A stretch of DNA of 64,000 nt. Source: an uncultured bacterium (GTDB lineage Bacteria > Hydrogenedentota > Hydrogenedentia > Hydrogenedentales > CAILVY01). Numbering within the stretch: the first letter of the stretch is position 1; each line of letters begins with the position of its first letter. The stretch covers positions 1 through 64,000 of the forward strand of contig CALEDJ010000011.1 in assembly GCA_937951485.1 (NCBI GenBank). The letters are read 5' to 3'. The notes below the pieces were generated by a model, which worked only from the letters and a program-made list of their open reading frames with translations, was not told where the DNA came from and did not search any database. A program made the translations under genes and the position numbers. Positions 55,276-64,000 of this stretch are shown here, piece by piece.

Positions 55276-56454
55276 ATGCGCAAAGCAGTGCATTTCGGCG
55301 CGGGTAATATCGGACGGGGATTTCTCGGTCAATTGTATTTTGAAAGCGGCTACGAGATCGTTTTTGTGGATGTGGTGGACGAGATCGTGACGGCATTGCG
55401 GCAGCGCCGCGAATACCCCATTCGCATCGTAGAGGATAAGGAAGAGACGATCCTGGTCCGGCGGGTGACCGCCGTTCATGGGACAGACCTGGAGGCGGTA
55501 GCCAGGGCGCTTGCCGAGGCCGACCTGGCCTCGACCGCCGTAGGGGTGAACGTTTTGCCGCATATCGCTCCGTCCCTCGCGCGCGGTATTGAGCGCCGTT
55601 TCCGGGACCATGCCGCCCCGCCACTGAACATCATCGTGTGTGAAAACCTGATCAATGCCGGGCCATATCTCCGGGACCGCGTGCTGGAACATCTGGACCC
55701 GGCGTATTTGCCTGATTTTCGCGAAAAAGTGGGCTTTGTCGAAGCCTCCATCGGGCGCATGGTACCCGTCATGACGGCGGCGCAGCGCGCCGACGACCCC
55801 CTCCTGGTCTGTGTCGAGCCGTATTGCGAATTGCCGGTGGACGCCAATGGCTTCAAGGGCCTGATTCCAGAATTGCAGCATATGAAGCCGCTGCCGAATT
55901 TCAGGGCTTATGTCGAGCGGAAACTGTTCGTGCACAATCTCAGCCATGCGGTAACGGCCTATCTCGGCTATCTGCGCGGCCATGAATATATCTGGCAGGC
56001 GATCCGCGACGACCGTGTGCGGGCGGAAGTGGACGCTGCGACGGCGGAGAGTTGCCGCGCCCTCGCCCGGAAACACGGCCTGGATCCGGTGGGCCTTGAC
56101 GCGCACCGCGCTGACCTTATCCGGCGCTACCACAACCGCGCGCTCGGCGACCAGGTCGCCCGTGTCGCCCGCGATCCTCTGCGCAAACTGGGGCCTGACG
56201 ACCGGCTGGCGGGATCGGCAAGGATGTGCATCGAGAACGGGGTGGAACCGGTTCATATCGGGTTTGCAGTCGCCGCCGCAATGCTGTACGATCCCCCCGA
56301 CGACCCCGCCGCACAGGCGTTGCAGCGTCTTCGCAAGACGCAGGGCGTGGAGGGGGTGCTCCACGAGGTCTGCCGTATCGCGCCGGATTCCCCCTTGGGG
56401 ACATTCGTCAAAATGGGGTTACAACGTCTTCAGAGAGAAGGCTGGAAAGCATAA
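55276..56454 (+). CDS. mtlD: Mannitol-1-phosphate 5-dehydrogenase
   Basis: A 392-residue long-chain mannitol dehydrogenase. The N-terminal NAD site is FGAGNIGRGFLG, and the catalytic region is KLFVHNLSHAVTAYLGYLRG, with the conserved Lys, Asn and His. MtlD turns mannitol-1-phosphate into fructose-6-phosphate. No mannitol PTS component is nearby, so mannitol phosphate must come from elsewhere, or the protein acts on another polyol phosphate. It ends 8 bp before the E2 gene, an unexpected operon partner. AAGGG lies about 12 bases upstream of the ATG. Confidence 0.9.
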   Translation: MRKAVHFGAGNIGRGFLGQLYFESGYEIVFVDVVDEIVTALRQRREYPIRIVEDKEETILVRRVTAVHGTDLEAVARALAEADLASTAVGVNVLPHIAPSLARGIERRFRDHAAPPLNIIVCENLINAGPYLRDRVLEHLDPAYLPDFREKVGFVEASIGRMVPVMTAAQRADDPLLVCVEPYCELPVDANGFKGLIPELQHMKPLPNFRAYVERKLFVHNLSHAVTAYLGYLRGHEYIWQAIRDDRVRAEVDAATAESCRALARKHGLDPVGLDAHRADLIRRYHNRALGDQVARVARDPLRKLGPDDRLAGSARMCIENGVEPVHIGFAVAAAMLYDPPDDPAAQALQRLRKTQGVEGVLHEVCRIAPDSPLGTFVKMGLQRLQREGWKA

Positions 56455-56462
56455 GGACCGCC

Positions 56463-57791
56463 ATGTACGAAGTGAAAATGCCCAAACTGGGTCAAACCGT
56501 CGAAGAAGCCGAAATTGTCCAGTGGTTGAAGCAGGAAGGCGACATCGTGAATGAAGGGGATGCCCTGTTCACGGTGCAGACGGACAAGGCGGAAATAGAA
56601 TACGAGTCGCCGGCATCCGGCATACTGCGCAAAATCCTTATCGGCGAAGGAATGGAAGTGCCGGTTTTGACCACGGTGGCGTTGATCGGCGCTGCGGATG
56701 AGGCGCTTCCGGACCTCGCGCAATATGGCGCCGCGCCAGCCGCCGCGTCGCTTCCAGCGGAAGCCGCCGCATCGGCATCCGCCCCGGCCGTCCAAGCCGC
56801 CCCTCTCCCATCTCCGGCGACAGCCCCGGCCGCAGGCGGCGTCGCGCCGGTATCGCCGCGCGCGCGCAAAATTGCGACGGAACGCGGCATTGACGCCGCG
56901 ACATTGCGCGGCAGCGGGGTCGGCGGCCGCGTGACGGCGGCCGATGTACTGTCGCACGCGGCCAAATCCGAGAATGTGCGCATCACGCCGACCGCACGCC
57001 GCATGGCGGCAAATGCCGGCATAGACATTACGGCTGTCCCGGGGACCGGCATCGGCGGCAAGATCACGAAAGAGGACATCAGCCGCGCCGCTGCGCAGCC
57101 TGCGGCCCCAGCCCCGGCCCCAGCGCCCGGCGGCGTGACCCGTGTGCCGCTCACCCCCATGCGGCGCATCATCGCCCAGCGTATGAGCGAAAGCAAATAC
57201 AGCGCGCCGCATTATTACATCACCATAGAAGTGGACATGGCCAAGTGCAAGAAATTCCGCGCCGGCTTGACGACATTCAAGGCATCGTTCAACGATCTGG
57301 TGCTCTACGCCACGGCGCGCGCGCTGCGCGAATTTCCGGCGGTCAACGCGCGCTGGGCGGGCGACGCGATTGAGCAGGTCGCCGACATCAACCTCGGCGT
57401 CGCGGTGGCGCTTCCGACGGGGCTTATCGTACCGGTCATCCGCCAGGCCCAGAACATGTCGCTCGAAGGCATCGCCGCCGCGGCAAAGGAACTCGCCACA
57501 AAAGCGCAGACCGGCAAACTGCTCCCCGACGACTACGCCGGAAACACGTTCACTGTATCCAATCTGGGTCCCTACGGCGTGGACCATTTCACCGCTATCA
57601 TCAACCAGCCCGACAGCGCCATCATCGCCATCGGCCAAATCAAGGACCGCGTTGTGGTCATTGACGGCGGCATCCATATCCGGCCGATCATGAAACTGAC
57701 CATCTCCAGTGATCACCGCGTGATTGACGGCGCGCTCGCGGCGCAGTTCATGGCCCGGCTCAGGGAAATCCTCGAAGCCGCGGAGTTTTGA
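56463..57791 (+). CDS. 2-oxoacid dehydrogenase E2 (dihydrolipoamide acyltransferase) with two E3/E1-binding domains
   Basis: A 442-residue E2 subunit. The lipoyl domain has the lipoylated Lys in TVQTDKAEIEYE (K42). Two peripheral-subunit-binding domains follow, at about 130-162 (PRARKIATERGID, then GGRVTAADV) and about 173-205 (PTARRMAANAGID, then GGKITKEDI). A Pro/Ala linker leads to the catalytic domain, with the catalytic His in SSDHRVIDGALAAQF (H418). E2 moves the acyl group from E1 to CoA. Two binding domains is unusual; one is the norm. No E1 gene is beside it. The E3 gene follows. Confidence 0.93.
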   Translation: MYEVKMPKLGQTVEEAEIVQWLKQEGDIVNEGDALFTVQTDKAEIEYESPASGILRKILIGEGMEVPVLTTVALIGAADEALPDLAQYGAAPAAASLPAEAAASASAPAVQAAPLPSPATAPAAGGVAPVSPRARKIATERGIDAATLRGSGVGGRVTAADVLSHAAKSENVRITPTARRMAANAGIDITAVPGTGIGGKITKEDISRAAAQPAAPAPAPAPGGVTRVPLTPMRRIIAQRMSESKYSAPHYYITIEVDMAKCKKFRAGLTTFKASFNDLVLYATARALREFPAVNARWAGDAIEQVADINLGVAVALPTGLIVPVIRQAQNMSLEGIAAAAKELATKAQTGKLLPDDYAGNTFTVSNLGPYGVDHFTAIINQPDSAIIAIGQIKDRVVVIDGGIHIRPIMKLTISSDHRVIDGALAAQFMARLREILEAAEF

Positions 57792-57800
57792 TGGGCCTGG

Positions 57801-57970
57801 CAAGCATATCATGGGCGGGACGCCCATGCCAGGATAAAAGGCATCGGTGGGTCCCGCTTCGCTGCGCCCACCGCACAGGGTTTGCACCTCGGAGGGGTGC
57901 AGAACAATGGCACGCTGAAACGTGAACACCATGCCCGCTTCTTTGCATCCCGGAGGGGTGCAGAACAATG
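57801..57970. repeat. Hairpin-rich repeat block between E2 and E3 genes
   Basis: The 227 bases after the E2 gene hold four hairpins. They are CATGGGC-GGGAC-GCCCATG (57809-57827), a CGGTGGG/CCCACCG stem around TTCG (57846-57873), and two copies of a unit with GCAYCYC-GGA-GGGGTGC followed by AGAACAATG, the last of which is at 57947-57970. The second copy gives an in-frame ATG with GGAGGGG before it for the E3 gene. Confidence 0.7.
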
Positions 57971-58018
57971 TCAGTCAAAAAAATGGCGAGATACAACAGA
58001 ATCACGGAGATTGAACTC

Positions 58019-59410
58019 ATGGCTGAATACGATGTTGCGGTGATCGGGGCTGGACCAGGCGGCTATGTTGCGGCGATCCGCTGTGCGCAGCGCGGCGCGA
58101 AGGTGGCGGTGATCGAGCGACGATACCTGGGTGGGGTCTGCCTGAACGTCGGCTGCATCCCCACGAAAACACTGATATACACCGCCGAACTCTACCGAAA
58201 AATGACCCACGCGGAGGACTACGGCCTGAAAATCAAGGACCTGCGCCTCGACATGCCCGCCTTGCTCCAGCGCAAGAACAAGGTTGTGGACATCAACACC
58301 GGCGGCATCGCGGCGTTGTTCAAGGCAAACGGCATCGAGCACATTCACGGCGAAGCGGTGGTCACCGCTCCGGGGCGCATCCGCGTCGGGAAGGAAGAAG
58401 TGGCCGCAAAGAAAATCATCGTCGCCACCGGTGGTCGTCCCGCGCAATTAAAAGGGCTGGAGTTCAACGGAAAAACCATTATCGGCAGCACCCGCGCCCT
58501 GGAACTGACCGAGGTCCCCAAGCGCATCGCCGTGATCGGCGCGGGCGCGCTCGGTGCGGAATTCGCCTGCATCTGGAATGCCTTCGGCGCGGAGGTCACC
58601 CTGATCGAGGCCATGCCCACGGTGCTGCCGAGGGAAGATGAGGAAATCACCAAGCGCATGGAATCCGTCTTCAAGAAACGCGGGATGGACGTGCGCGCCG
58701 GCACCAAGGTGGCCAAGGTCGAACACCGCGACAAGGGCGTGCGTCTGGAGTTGGAGGGCAAAAAAGACGGCAAGGTGGAGGTTGACATGGTGCTGGTGGC
58801 GGTGGGACTGGAGTGCAATTCCGAAGTGGTCACCCAGACACCTTCGCTGGGGATCAAAGTGGGACCGCGCGGCGGGATTCTGGTGAATGAACATCTGGAG
58901 ACTGACGCGCCGGGCATTTACGCCATTGGCGATGTCATTGACAAGACCTGGCTCGCCCACGGCGCGTCCGCCGAGGCGATTGTCGCGGCGACCAACGCCA
59001 CCGGCGGCAATCGGAAAATGGATTACCGTGTGGTGCCCGCGTGCAACTTCACTTCGCCGGAAGTCGCCAGCGTCGGGCTGACGGAAAAGAAGGCGCGTGA
59101 GCAGGGCTATGAGGTCAAAGTGGGACGCTTCATGTACGCGGGCAACGGCCGCGCGCACGCCATCGGCGAGACCGACGGCATGGTCAAGATTGTCGGCGAT
59201 GCGGCCACCGACGAGATTCTCGGCGTGCACATCATGAGCGCCGAGGCCGGGGAAATGATCGCCGCCGCCGCGCTGGCCATGTCCATGGAAGCGACTGTCG
59301 AGGAGATCGTTCATACCATCCACACCCATCCCACGCTCTCCGAAGCCATCCTGGAGGCGGCGGAGGATTACTACGACATGGGCATCCACACCCGGCCAAA
59401 GAAGAAATGA
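58019..59410 (+). CDS. lpdA: Dihydrolipoamide dehydrogenase (E3)
   Basis: A 463-residue E3. The FAD site VIGAGPGGYVAAI, the redox disulfide GGVCLNVGCIPTK (C41 and C46), the NAD site AVIGAGALGAEFACIWNAFG, and the C-terminal active-site pair HPTLSEAILEA (His and Glu) are complete. E3 reoxidises the lipoyl arm of E2. I chose the ATG at 58019, with CGGAGA upstream, because the family starts with AEYDVAVIG; an in-frame ATG at 57968 lies in the repeat and adds 17 residues. E2 is 227 bp upstream. Confidence 0.96.
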   Translation: MAEYDVAVIGAGPGGYVAAIRCAQRGAKVAVIERRYLGGVCLNVGCIPTKTLIYTAELYRKMTHAEDYGLKIKDLRLDMPALLQRKNKVVDINTGGIAALFKANGIEHIHGEAVVTAPGRIRVGKEEVAAKKIIVATGGRPAQLKGLEFNGKTIIGSTRALELTEVPKRIAVIGAGALGAEFACIWNAFGAEVTLIEAMPTVLPREDEEITKRMESVFKKRGMDVRAGTKVAKVEHRDKGVRLELEGKKDGKVEVDMVLVAVGLECNSEVVTQTPSLGIKVGPRGGILVNEHLETDAPGIYAIGDVIDKTWLAHGASAEAIVAATNATGGNRKMDYRVVPACNFTSPEVASVGLTEKKAREQGYEVKVGRFMYAGNGRAHAIGETDGMVKIVGDAATDEILGVHIMSAEAGEMIAAAALAMSMEATVEEIVHTIHTHPTLSEAILEAAEDYYDMGIHTRPKKK

Positions 59411-59552
59411 TAGCCGTTGCTGATGTGTTGTCAGCGCAGGCAACGCACTCGCGCAAGCCAGTCTCCCTGATTTGAGGGAAGACAGGCGATACGGGTTTCC
59501 TGTAGCCTATACTGATACTGACAGGACATGACGCGAAAGCGAAATCCTTGAA

Positions 59553-61814
59553 ATGAAACTTGTGCACACCAAACGCATCGAAGAGTTGTCATGCGTGGCG
59601 TTGCTGGCGGCGCTGCCGGCGGCAATTGTGCTGTATGGGGCGGTACGGGGCGACCTGCCCATGGCCGTGGAGAGCGTCTTCTTCGATCCCCCCTGGGAAG
59701 AGGCGCGCCCGGCGGGTTTTGCGGATACGGCCACGGCCTACGAACGGATTGAGGCGCACCGTCTCTACCCTTGGCAGCGTTTTCTGCATCATTCCGCGTC
59801 GCAAGGCGAATCCGTTCTGTGGAATCCCCAAGAAGGGTACGGCGCGCCGTTTTTCGCGCTGTGGCGCACCCGCGTGCTCTCTCCCTTCAGTCTGCCGTTG
59901 TATTGGTTCTCCATCGGGCGTGCGTTGTGGGTGTCCGTTTTTCTGAAACTTCTTGTGGCGGGCTGGTGTGCCTATTATGTGGGCCGCCGATTCGGTCTGC
60001 ACGCCGCCGGGGCCTTGTGCATGGCGGTCGCCTATCAACTGAGCGGGCCGGTATTCCTGTGGTCTTCCATGCCGATGTCGGACGTGATGCCGTGGTTCCC
60101 CCTGATGGTGATAAACGCGGAGCGCCTCATGCTTGGCCATGTGCATGCGTGGCCGGGCGCCGCAATCACCACTGCGTTGATGCTGCTGGGCGGTGACCCC
60201 GAAACCGTCTCGGCGGTGTTGCTGTTTATCCTCCTGTATCAGTTGGCGCGGCGTGTGCGCGACAGGGGTTGGACCCATCTGCGCAAAGCGCTCTTCGGAT
60301 TGGCTGTCGGCGGGGTGTTCGGCGTGGGGCTTTGCGCCGTACAGATTCTGCCGTTCATCGAATTCCTGCTTCACGGACGTCTGGACGCCGCCCTGCCCGA
60401 TATCATTGTCCGTCCCACGGACACGGCTGCGCTGGTCGCGCCCGACCTCATTCGCGCAGCGCGCGGCGATGCCGGACCGGCTGTCGCGCTGCTGCACGCG
60501 GGATTGGTGCAGGTGATGCTGATTCCCTTGTGGTTTGCGCTGCGTCCATTCGTGTTCAACGCATTGCGGCGCAGGCTGGAGGCGCTGTTTATGGCCTCGC
60601 TCGCGATGCTGGCCGTGCCGTTGATCGCTGGTCCGTGGTGGGCCATGCTTCCCGGATTGCGGCTCCTGCGCCCCGAGCATTTCCTGGTCACGCACGCCTT
60701 TTCGCTGGCGTTCATGGCGGCGGCCGCCGCTGAAGAATGGAATGAACTTAATCCGGAGGAGTGCAAGGCGACGCTCGTGCGCCTGCTGCTGCTGGTCCCG
60801 GCGGGGTGGGGAATGCTGTTTCTGTTGTCCGCTCTGCCGGTCATTTTCGGCACTGCTGCAACCAAGAGCCTCCTGTTCCACTGGGTGGCTCCGGCGTGCT
60901 TCGCCTTGGCAATCCTGATCGTGCTGGGCATCACGCTGCTGCGTCCCAGCCCCCGGGCCATGGGATATGTCCTCTCCGCCATGACCGCATGCGCATTGCT
61001 CATGGCGCATGCGCCCGCGCGTTCGCGCACGCCGCGGGACCACGTATTTCCTGAGACGCCGTTCGTCCGATCTTTGAAGGACATGGATGCACGGGTGACA
61101 GGAAGCCGATCGCTGGCGGACTGGCCGCTTGCGGGCAATGGGATCGCGCAGGCATTTACGCCGTCGGGCGTCTCTCTAAACCGACACGCCGCGTTTATCG
61201 CCCGCGCCAAAACGGACCCGCTGCTTCTGCGGCTTACCGGCGATCAGGCCGTGCTCTTGACAAAAGAAGATATCCAGGGCGCGTTCGCCTCCCTTCGACC
61301 GGTATTGAACATCCAGCAGGTTTTCCCGACCGGCGCGATTCTGTTCCGTGATTTGGAGGCGCAGCCCCGCGCACGCATGGTCTACGCAGGCCGCCGTGTA
61401 GAACACTTCGATCCCGCGCGTCTGCGCGAGGACGGCCCGCCGCTTCTGGAAAGCGTCACCCTGCCGGAACATGACAATGGCCCGGTGGCTCCCGTCGCCA
61501 TCCGGAAACCCGAATCCAACACCCGCATCGTGATCCAGGTCAGCGAGACGCGCCCCGGTGTGCTCATTCTCGCCGACGCGTGGTATCCGGGATGGCGCGC
61601 CTATGTAAACGGCCATCCGACGCCTGTTTTTCCCGTGGACGGTCTGTTTCGCGGCGTGGAACTCGGCAAAGGCGCGCATGAAGTCGTGCTTTCTTACGAA
61701 CCGGCCTCAAGAAGATGGGGCGGCTACATCAGCCTCGCCGCCGTTCTGGGTGTGCTTCTCGGCGCATACCGCGCCGCACAGCGCCGCAAAGAAGACTTGA
61801 ATGCCTTCTCCTAG
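59553..61814 (+). CDS. YfhO-like integral membrane protein
   Basis: A 753-residue membrane protein with about 10 to 12 helices in the first 500 residues and a soluble C-terminal beta domain. The C-terminal domain (LILADAWYPGWRAYVNGHPT, then KGAHEVVLSYEP) is the YfhO family signature. The N-terminal loop YPWQRFLHHSASQGESVLWN resembles the catalytic loop region of GT-C glycosyltransferases. YfhO proteins act in lipoteichoic acid or lipid-linked sugar transfer in Firmicutes; here the acceptor is unknown. It follows the E3 gene by 142 bp. The ribosome binding site is weak. Confidence 0.82.
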   Translation: MKLVHTKRIEELSCVALLAALPAAIVLYGAVRGDLPMAVESVFFDPPWEEARPAGFADTATAYERIEAHRLYPWQRFLHHSASQGESVLWNPQEGYGAPFFALWRTRVLSPFSLPLYWFSIGRALWVSVFLKLLVAGWCAYYVGRRFGLHAAGALCMAVAYQLSGPVFLWSSMPMSDVMPWFPLMVINAERLMLGHVHAWPGAAITTALMLLGGDPETVSAVLLFILLYQLARRVRDRGWTHLRKALFGLAVGGVFGVGLCAVQILPFIEFLLHGRLDAALPDIIVRPTDTAALVAPDLIRAARGDAGPAVALLHAGLVQVMLIPLWFALRPFVFNALRRRLEALFMASLAMLAVPLIAGPWWAMLPGLRLLRPEHFLVTHAFSLAFMAAAAAEEWNELNPEECKATLVRLLLLVPAGWGMLFLLSALPVIFGTAATKSLLFHWVAPACFALAILIVLGITLLRPSPRAMGYVLSAMTACALLMAHAPARSRTPRDHVFPETPFVRSLKDMDARVTGSRSLADWPLAGNGIAQAFTPSGVSLNRHAAFIARAKTDPLLLRLTGDQAVLLTKEDIQGAFASLRPVLNIQQVFPTGAILFRDLEAQPRARMVYAGRRVEHFDPARLREDGPPLLESVTLPEHDNGPVAPVAIRKPESNTRIVIQVSETRPGVLILADAWYPGWRAYVNGHPTPVFPVDGLFRGVELGKGAHEVVLSYEPASRRWGGYISLAAVLGVLLGAYRAAQRRKEDLNAFS

Positions 61815-62201
61815 GCACTGCCCATCGAGGCGAAACGGGATGTATGATGGAATCCCATCTGGTGGTTTGTAGTCGGGTGCCTGCTGTGCGTGCTGCGCCC
61901 CTGGTATGTTATGCTGACAAAAGACGCTGGAAGCGCGGACAACGCGGCGTGAAGCCCTGGTCATAAAACCGCCCGTCGTATCATCCCCAGGCAACCCAGT
62001 ACGCAGAATACAGGCGTTGACTTGACGGAAAAGGGCCGATTAGACTGCGGGACAGAGAGAATGAGTGGGTTCGGTTGCATCTGCGGGAATAGGAAAGCGC
62101 TGCGAACGTGTACATACCCACAGTAAGAATAAACAACGGGCGCATCGCGAAGGGCATGCACGGCGGCGCTCCGGCGGTCGGGATACCATGACAGGAGTTC
62201 G
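61815..62201. other. Intergenic region with promoter only
   Basis: These 387 bp lie between the YfhO-like gene and the lipoprotein gene. Besides the promoter at 62017-62046 I see only short unsupported reading frames on both strands. No hairpin repeat of the types found elsewhere in the window was noticed here. Confidence 0.6.
62017..62046 (+). promoter_or_regulatory. Sigma-70-like promoter upstream of the lipoprotein gene
   Basis: TTGACT (62017-62022) and TAGACT (62041-62046) are 18 bases apart. The predicted start leaves a leader of about 150 bases before the ATG at 62202. Confidence 0.6.
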
Positions 62202-62879
62202 ATGGCGATGAAAATGTGGAGACACTGGCGAATCCATGCCGGGATGTTGACAATTATGCTGCCTTTGGCAGTGGTCGGCTGCGGTTCGGGAGAATCCCGG
62301 AAAGAAATCAGGGAAGTCCGGGATGCTGCGGCCGGCTCTCCAGCGGCGCCGGTGGGTATCAGCACCGCGGAACGCCTGGGATTGTCGCAGACTGAAGCGC
62401 ATCCGCCGACGATGGGGATGATGGGCATGGCGGGCAGCGAAGCGGCTGCGGCGTTCAAGTGGACAACGCCGGAAGGCTGGGAACGCGCGCCGGACCGCGC
62501 CATGCGGCTTGCGACTTATCTGTCGCATAATGGCACGGTGGAATGCGTGGTGAGCCTGCTTTCCGGCGGAGCCGGCGGCGTGGGGGCCAATCTGAACCGG
62601 TGGCGCGCACAGATGGGCCAGCCGCCGCTCAGCGACGATGCCATTGCCGAATTGCCCACGCTGAATATCCTGGGCCGGAAATCTCCGATGATTGACATCA
62701 GCGGCGATTACACAGGCATGTCGGGCGATTCCGTTCCGGGGCAACGCATGCTGGGGGCAGTGTGCCCGTTGCAGGACCAGGTGCTTTTCATAAAGATGGT
62801 GGGGCCGGAGGCGGCGGTGGCGGCGGAGGTTGATCATTTCCGCGCCTTCTGCAACTCCATCACGCCTGGAAATTCGTGA
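62202..62879 (+). CDS. Lipoprotein of unknown function
   Basis: A 225-residue protein. A basic start (MKMWRHWRIHAGMLTIML) leads to the lipobox LAVVGC (C27), so it is probably lipid-anchored outside the inner membrane. The middle has one folded domain (FKWTTPEGWERAPDRAMRLA, then GGVGANLNRWRAQMGQPPLS) and Cys residues near CPLQDQVLFIKMVG. AGGAG with a four-base spacer supports the ATG. It lies 4 bp before the ResB-like gene, so it may act in cytochrome c maturation. I recognise the general type from similar genes next to ResB but not a named function. Confidence 0.72.
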   Translation: MAMKMWRHWRIHAGMLTIMLPLAVVGCGSGESRKEIREVRDAAAGSPAAPVGISTAERLGLSQTEAHPPTMGMMGMAGSEAAAAFKWTTPEGWERAPDRAMRLATYLSHNGTVECVVSLLSGGAGGVGANLNRWRAQMGQPPLSDDAIAELPTLNILGRKSPMIDISGDYTGMSGDSVPGQRMLGAVCPLQDQVLFIKMVGPEAAVAAEVDHFRAFCNSITPGNS

Positions 62880-62883
62880 TCGT

Positions 62884-64000
62884 ATGGCCACGCCACTGAA
62901 AAAAACCCTGAATTTTCTCGCTTCCTACGGCTTCGGCGCTTCACTGCTGATACTGTTGCTGGCGCTGACCTTTCTTGGGACCCTGCAACAGACGCAGCAT
63001 GGCATCTATGAGGTCCAGAAGCGGTACTTCGAGTCCTTCGTCGTGGTGCATTGGCTGGGGCCTTTGCCCCTCCCGCTGCCGGGCGCCTACCTGTTGCTGG
63101 GACTGCTTTTTATCAACATCCTCCTGGGCGGCATTGTGCGCGCGCCCAAGAGTTGGCGGCGGCCGGGAATGCTTATCGCACACGGCGGCATCCTGTTCAT
63201 GGTCTTCGCGGGTTTCGTCACCTATCATTTCTCCACGAACGGCCACATGACTCTTTACGAGGGTGAGCAGTCAAACGAATATCAGAGTTTTTACGAATGG
63301 GAAATCATTATCGCGGAGATGGACGGGGAAGGCCGTGAGTTCGTGATTCCCGAACGTGACTTTGATCATCTTCGGGGCGGCCGGTCGGGCGTTTTCCATG
63401 TGGAGGCGCTTCCGTTCGAGTTGCAGGTGCGCGGATTTCAACGCAATTGCGCGCCGCGTGCGGCGCCCGATGGTCTGGGCGGTGCGGTGGACGGCGTGAT
63501 GCTCGCGGCGCTGCCGAAAGACCCCACGGCGGAGCGCAACATCGCCGGGGCCTACGCGACGGTGCTGCCCAAGGGCGGCGGCGCGCCGGTGGATGGCGTG
63601 CTCTGGGGCCTGGCGCGCGCGCCATGGACGGTGCAGGTTGGCGGGCGCACTTATGCGATAGACCTGCGCCACCGCCGGTGGCGCGTGCCCTTCACCATCA
63701 CTCTGGACCGGTTCGTTCGCGAGTTGCATCCGCGCACGGGCATTCCCGCAAGTTTCATGAGCATCGTCACCCTCACGCAGCATGGCGCGTCGCGCAAGGT
63801 CGAGATCAAGATGAATGAGCCGCTCCGGCACGAAGGCTACACCTTTTTCCAGGCGTCCTGGGGGCCGCAGAACGCCGGGCCGAATACTCCGCTCTTCTCC
63901 CAGTTCGCCGTGGTGAACAATCCCGCCGACCAGTGGCCGCTCTATTCCTGTATCGTAGTGACAATTGGATTGCTCATCCATTTCACGCAGCGTCTGTTGC
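62884..64000 (+). CDS. resB: ResB-like cytochrome c biogenesis protein (partial, runs off end)
   Basis: The frame starts at the ATG at 62884 and stays open for 372 codons to the window edge, so the 3' end is missing. It begins MATPLKKTLNFLASYGFGAS and has three membrane helices early (SLLILLLALTFLGTL, YLLLGLLFINILLGGI, MLIAHGGILFMVFAGFV). A large soluble domain ends with MNEPLRHEGYTFFQASWGPQ, the ResB box, and a further helix starts at the edge. ResB (Ccs1) works with CcsA in System II to attach haem to apocytochrome c. The lipoprotein gene is 4 bp upstream. Confidence 0.85.
   Translation, partial: MATPLKKTLNFLASYGFGASLLILLLALTFLGTLQQTQHGIYEVQKRYFESFVVVHWLGPLPLPLPGAYLLLGLLFINILLGGIVRAPKSWRRPGMLIAHGGILFMVFAGFVTYHFSTNGHMTLYEGEQSNEYQSFYEWEIIIAEMDGEGREFVIPERDFDHLRGGRSGVFHVEALPFELQVRGFQRNCAPRAAPDGLGGAVDGVMLAALPKDPTAERNIAGAYATVLPKGGGAPVDGVLWGLARAPWTVQVGGRTYAIDLRHRRWRVPFTITLDRFVRELHPRTGIPASFMSIVTLTQHGASRKVEIKMNEPLRHEGYTFFQASWGPQNAGPNTPLFSQFAVVNNPADQWPLYSCIVVTIGLLIHFTQRLL

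Noticed and set aside
1..64000. tRNA, rRNA, phage or integrase genes
   Set aside because: Reading both strands I saw no tRNA T-loop plus acceptor pattern, no rRNA stretch and no integrase or transposase protein; a tRNAscan run would be needed to be certain.

Overview
The window is a 64 kb piece of a GC-rich bacterial chromosome, cut at both ends. My best guess is a relative of Candidatus Hydrogenedentota or of the Planctomycetes/Lentisphaerae side of the PVC bacteria. The reasons are a type IV-like prepilin of the DUF1559 kind, two uroporphyrinogen-decarboxylase-like methyltransferases, several secreted or large glycosidases, an acyl-CoA-binding protein, Tat-type secreted TIM-barrel enzymes and unusually many short hairpin repeats between genes. 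This placement is inference; no rRNA or tRNA gene was seen that could test it.

Layout. 0-11 kb: a 54-bp repeat cluster, a GH2 glycosidase, an HDOD protein, a small IS66-like MITE, CheD, a very large GH42-like protein and a MATE transporter. 11-19 kb: a consensus sigma-70 promoter and a strongly structured leader or small RNA ahead of rny (RNase Y), then ymdB, smc and a GT4 glycosyltransferase. 19-23 kb: a minus-strand operon with a UroD-type methyltransferase, a corrinoid protein and a homocysteine S-methyltransferase domain protein, next to an MFS transporter. 23-28 kb: a zinc-finger/TPR protein, a dGTPase-like HD protein and two tandem GT4 enzymes. 28-32 kb: an aminotransferase, an acyl-CoA-binding protein and a second UroD-like protein. 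31-37 kb: parA-parB, serS-sirtuin, a toxin-antitoxin pair whose antitoxin carries an in-frame stop, and adk. 37-47 kb: DUF1559 prepilin, a PfkB kinase, a Tat-exported GH5, a membrane-bound GH3-LysM protein, two uncharacterised membrane-anchored proteins, an acyltransferase and an aldose epimerase. 47-53 kb: a second cluster of the repeat family, ChrA and the trkA-trkH potassium system. 53-64 kb: a Tat-exported sugar isomerase-like protein, an HD phosphohydrolase, a thioredoxin-like ferredoxin, mtlD, the E2 and E3 subunits of a 2-oxoacid dehydrogenase, a YfhO-like membrane protein, a lipoprotein, and the start of a ResB-like cytochrome c maturation gene that runs off the end.

How it fits together. 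Housekeeping genes (rny-ymdB-smc, parAB, serS, adk, trkAH, E2-E3) are mixed with a carbohydrate-degrading set (GH2, GH42-like, GH5, GH3, epimerase, PfkB, sugar isomerase) and a one-carbon corrinoid module, which suggests a heterotroph living on polysaccharides. No phage, integrase, CRISPR array or biosynthetic cluster was seen. The most interesting items are the structured RNA candidate at 11127-11350, the MITE with a perfect target duplication at 4703-4873, the broken antitoxin beside an intact toxin at 35552-36186, and several families of intergenic repeats, two of which recur at distant places in the window.
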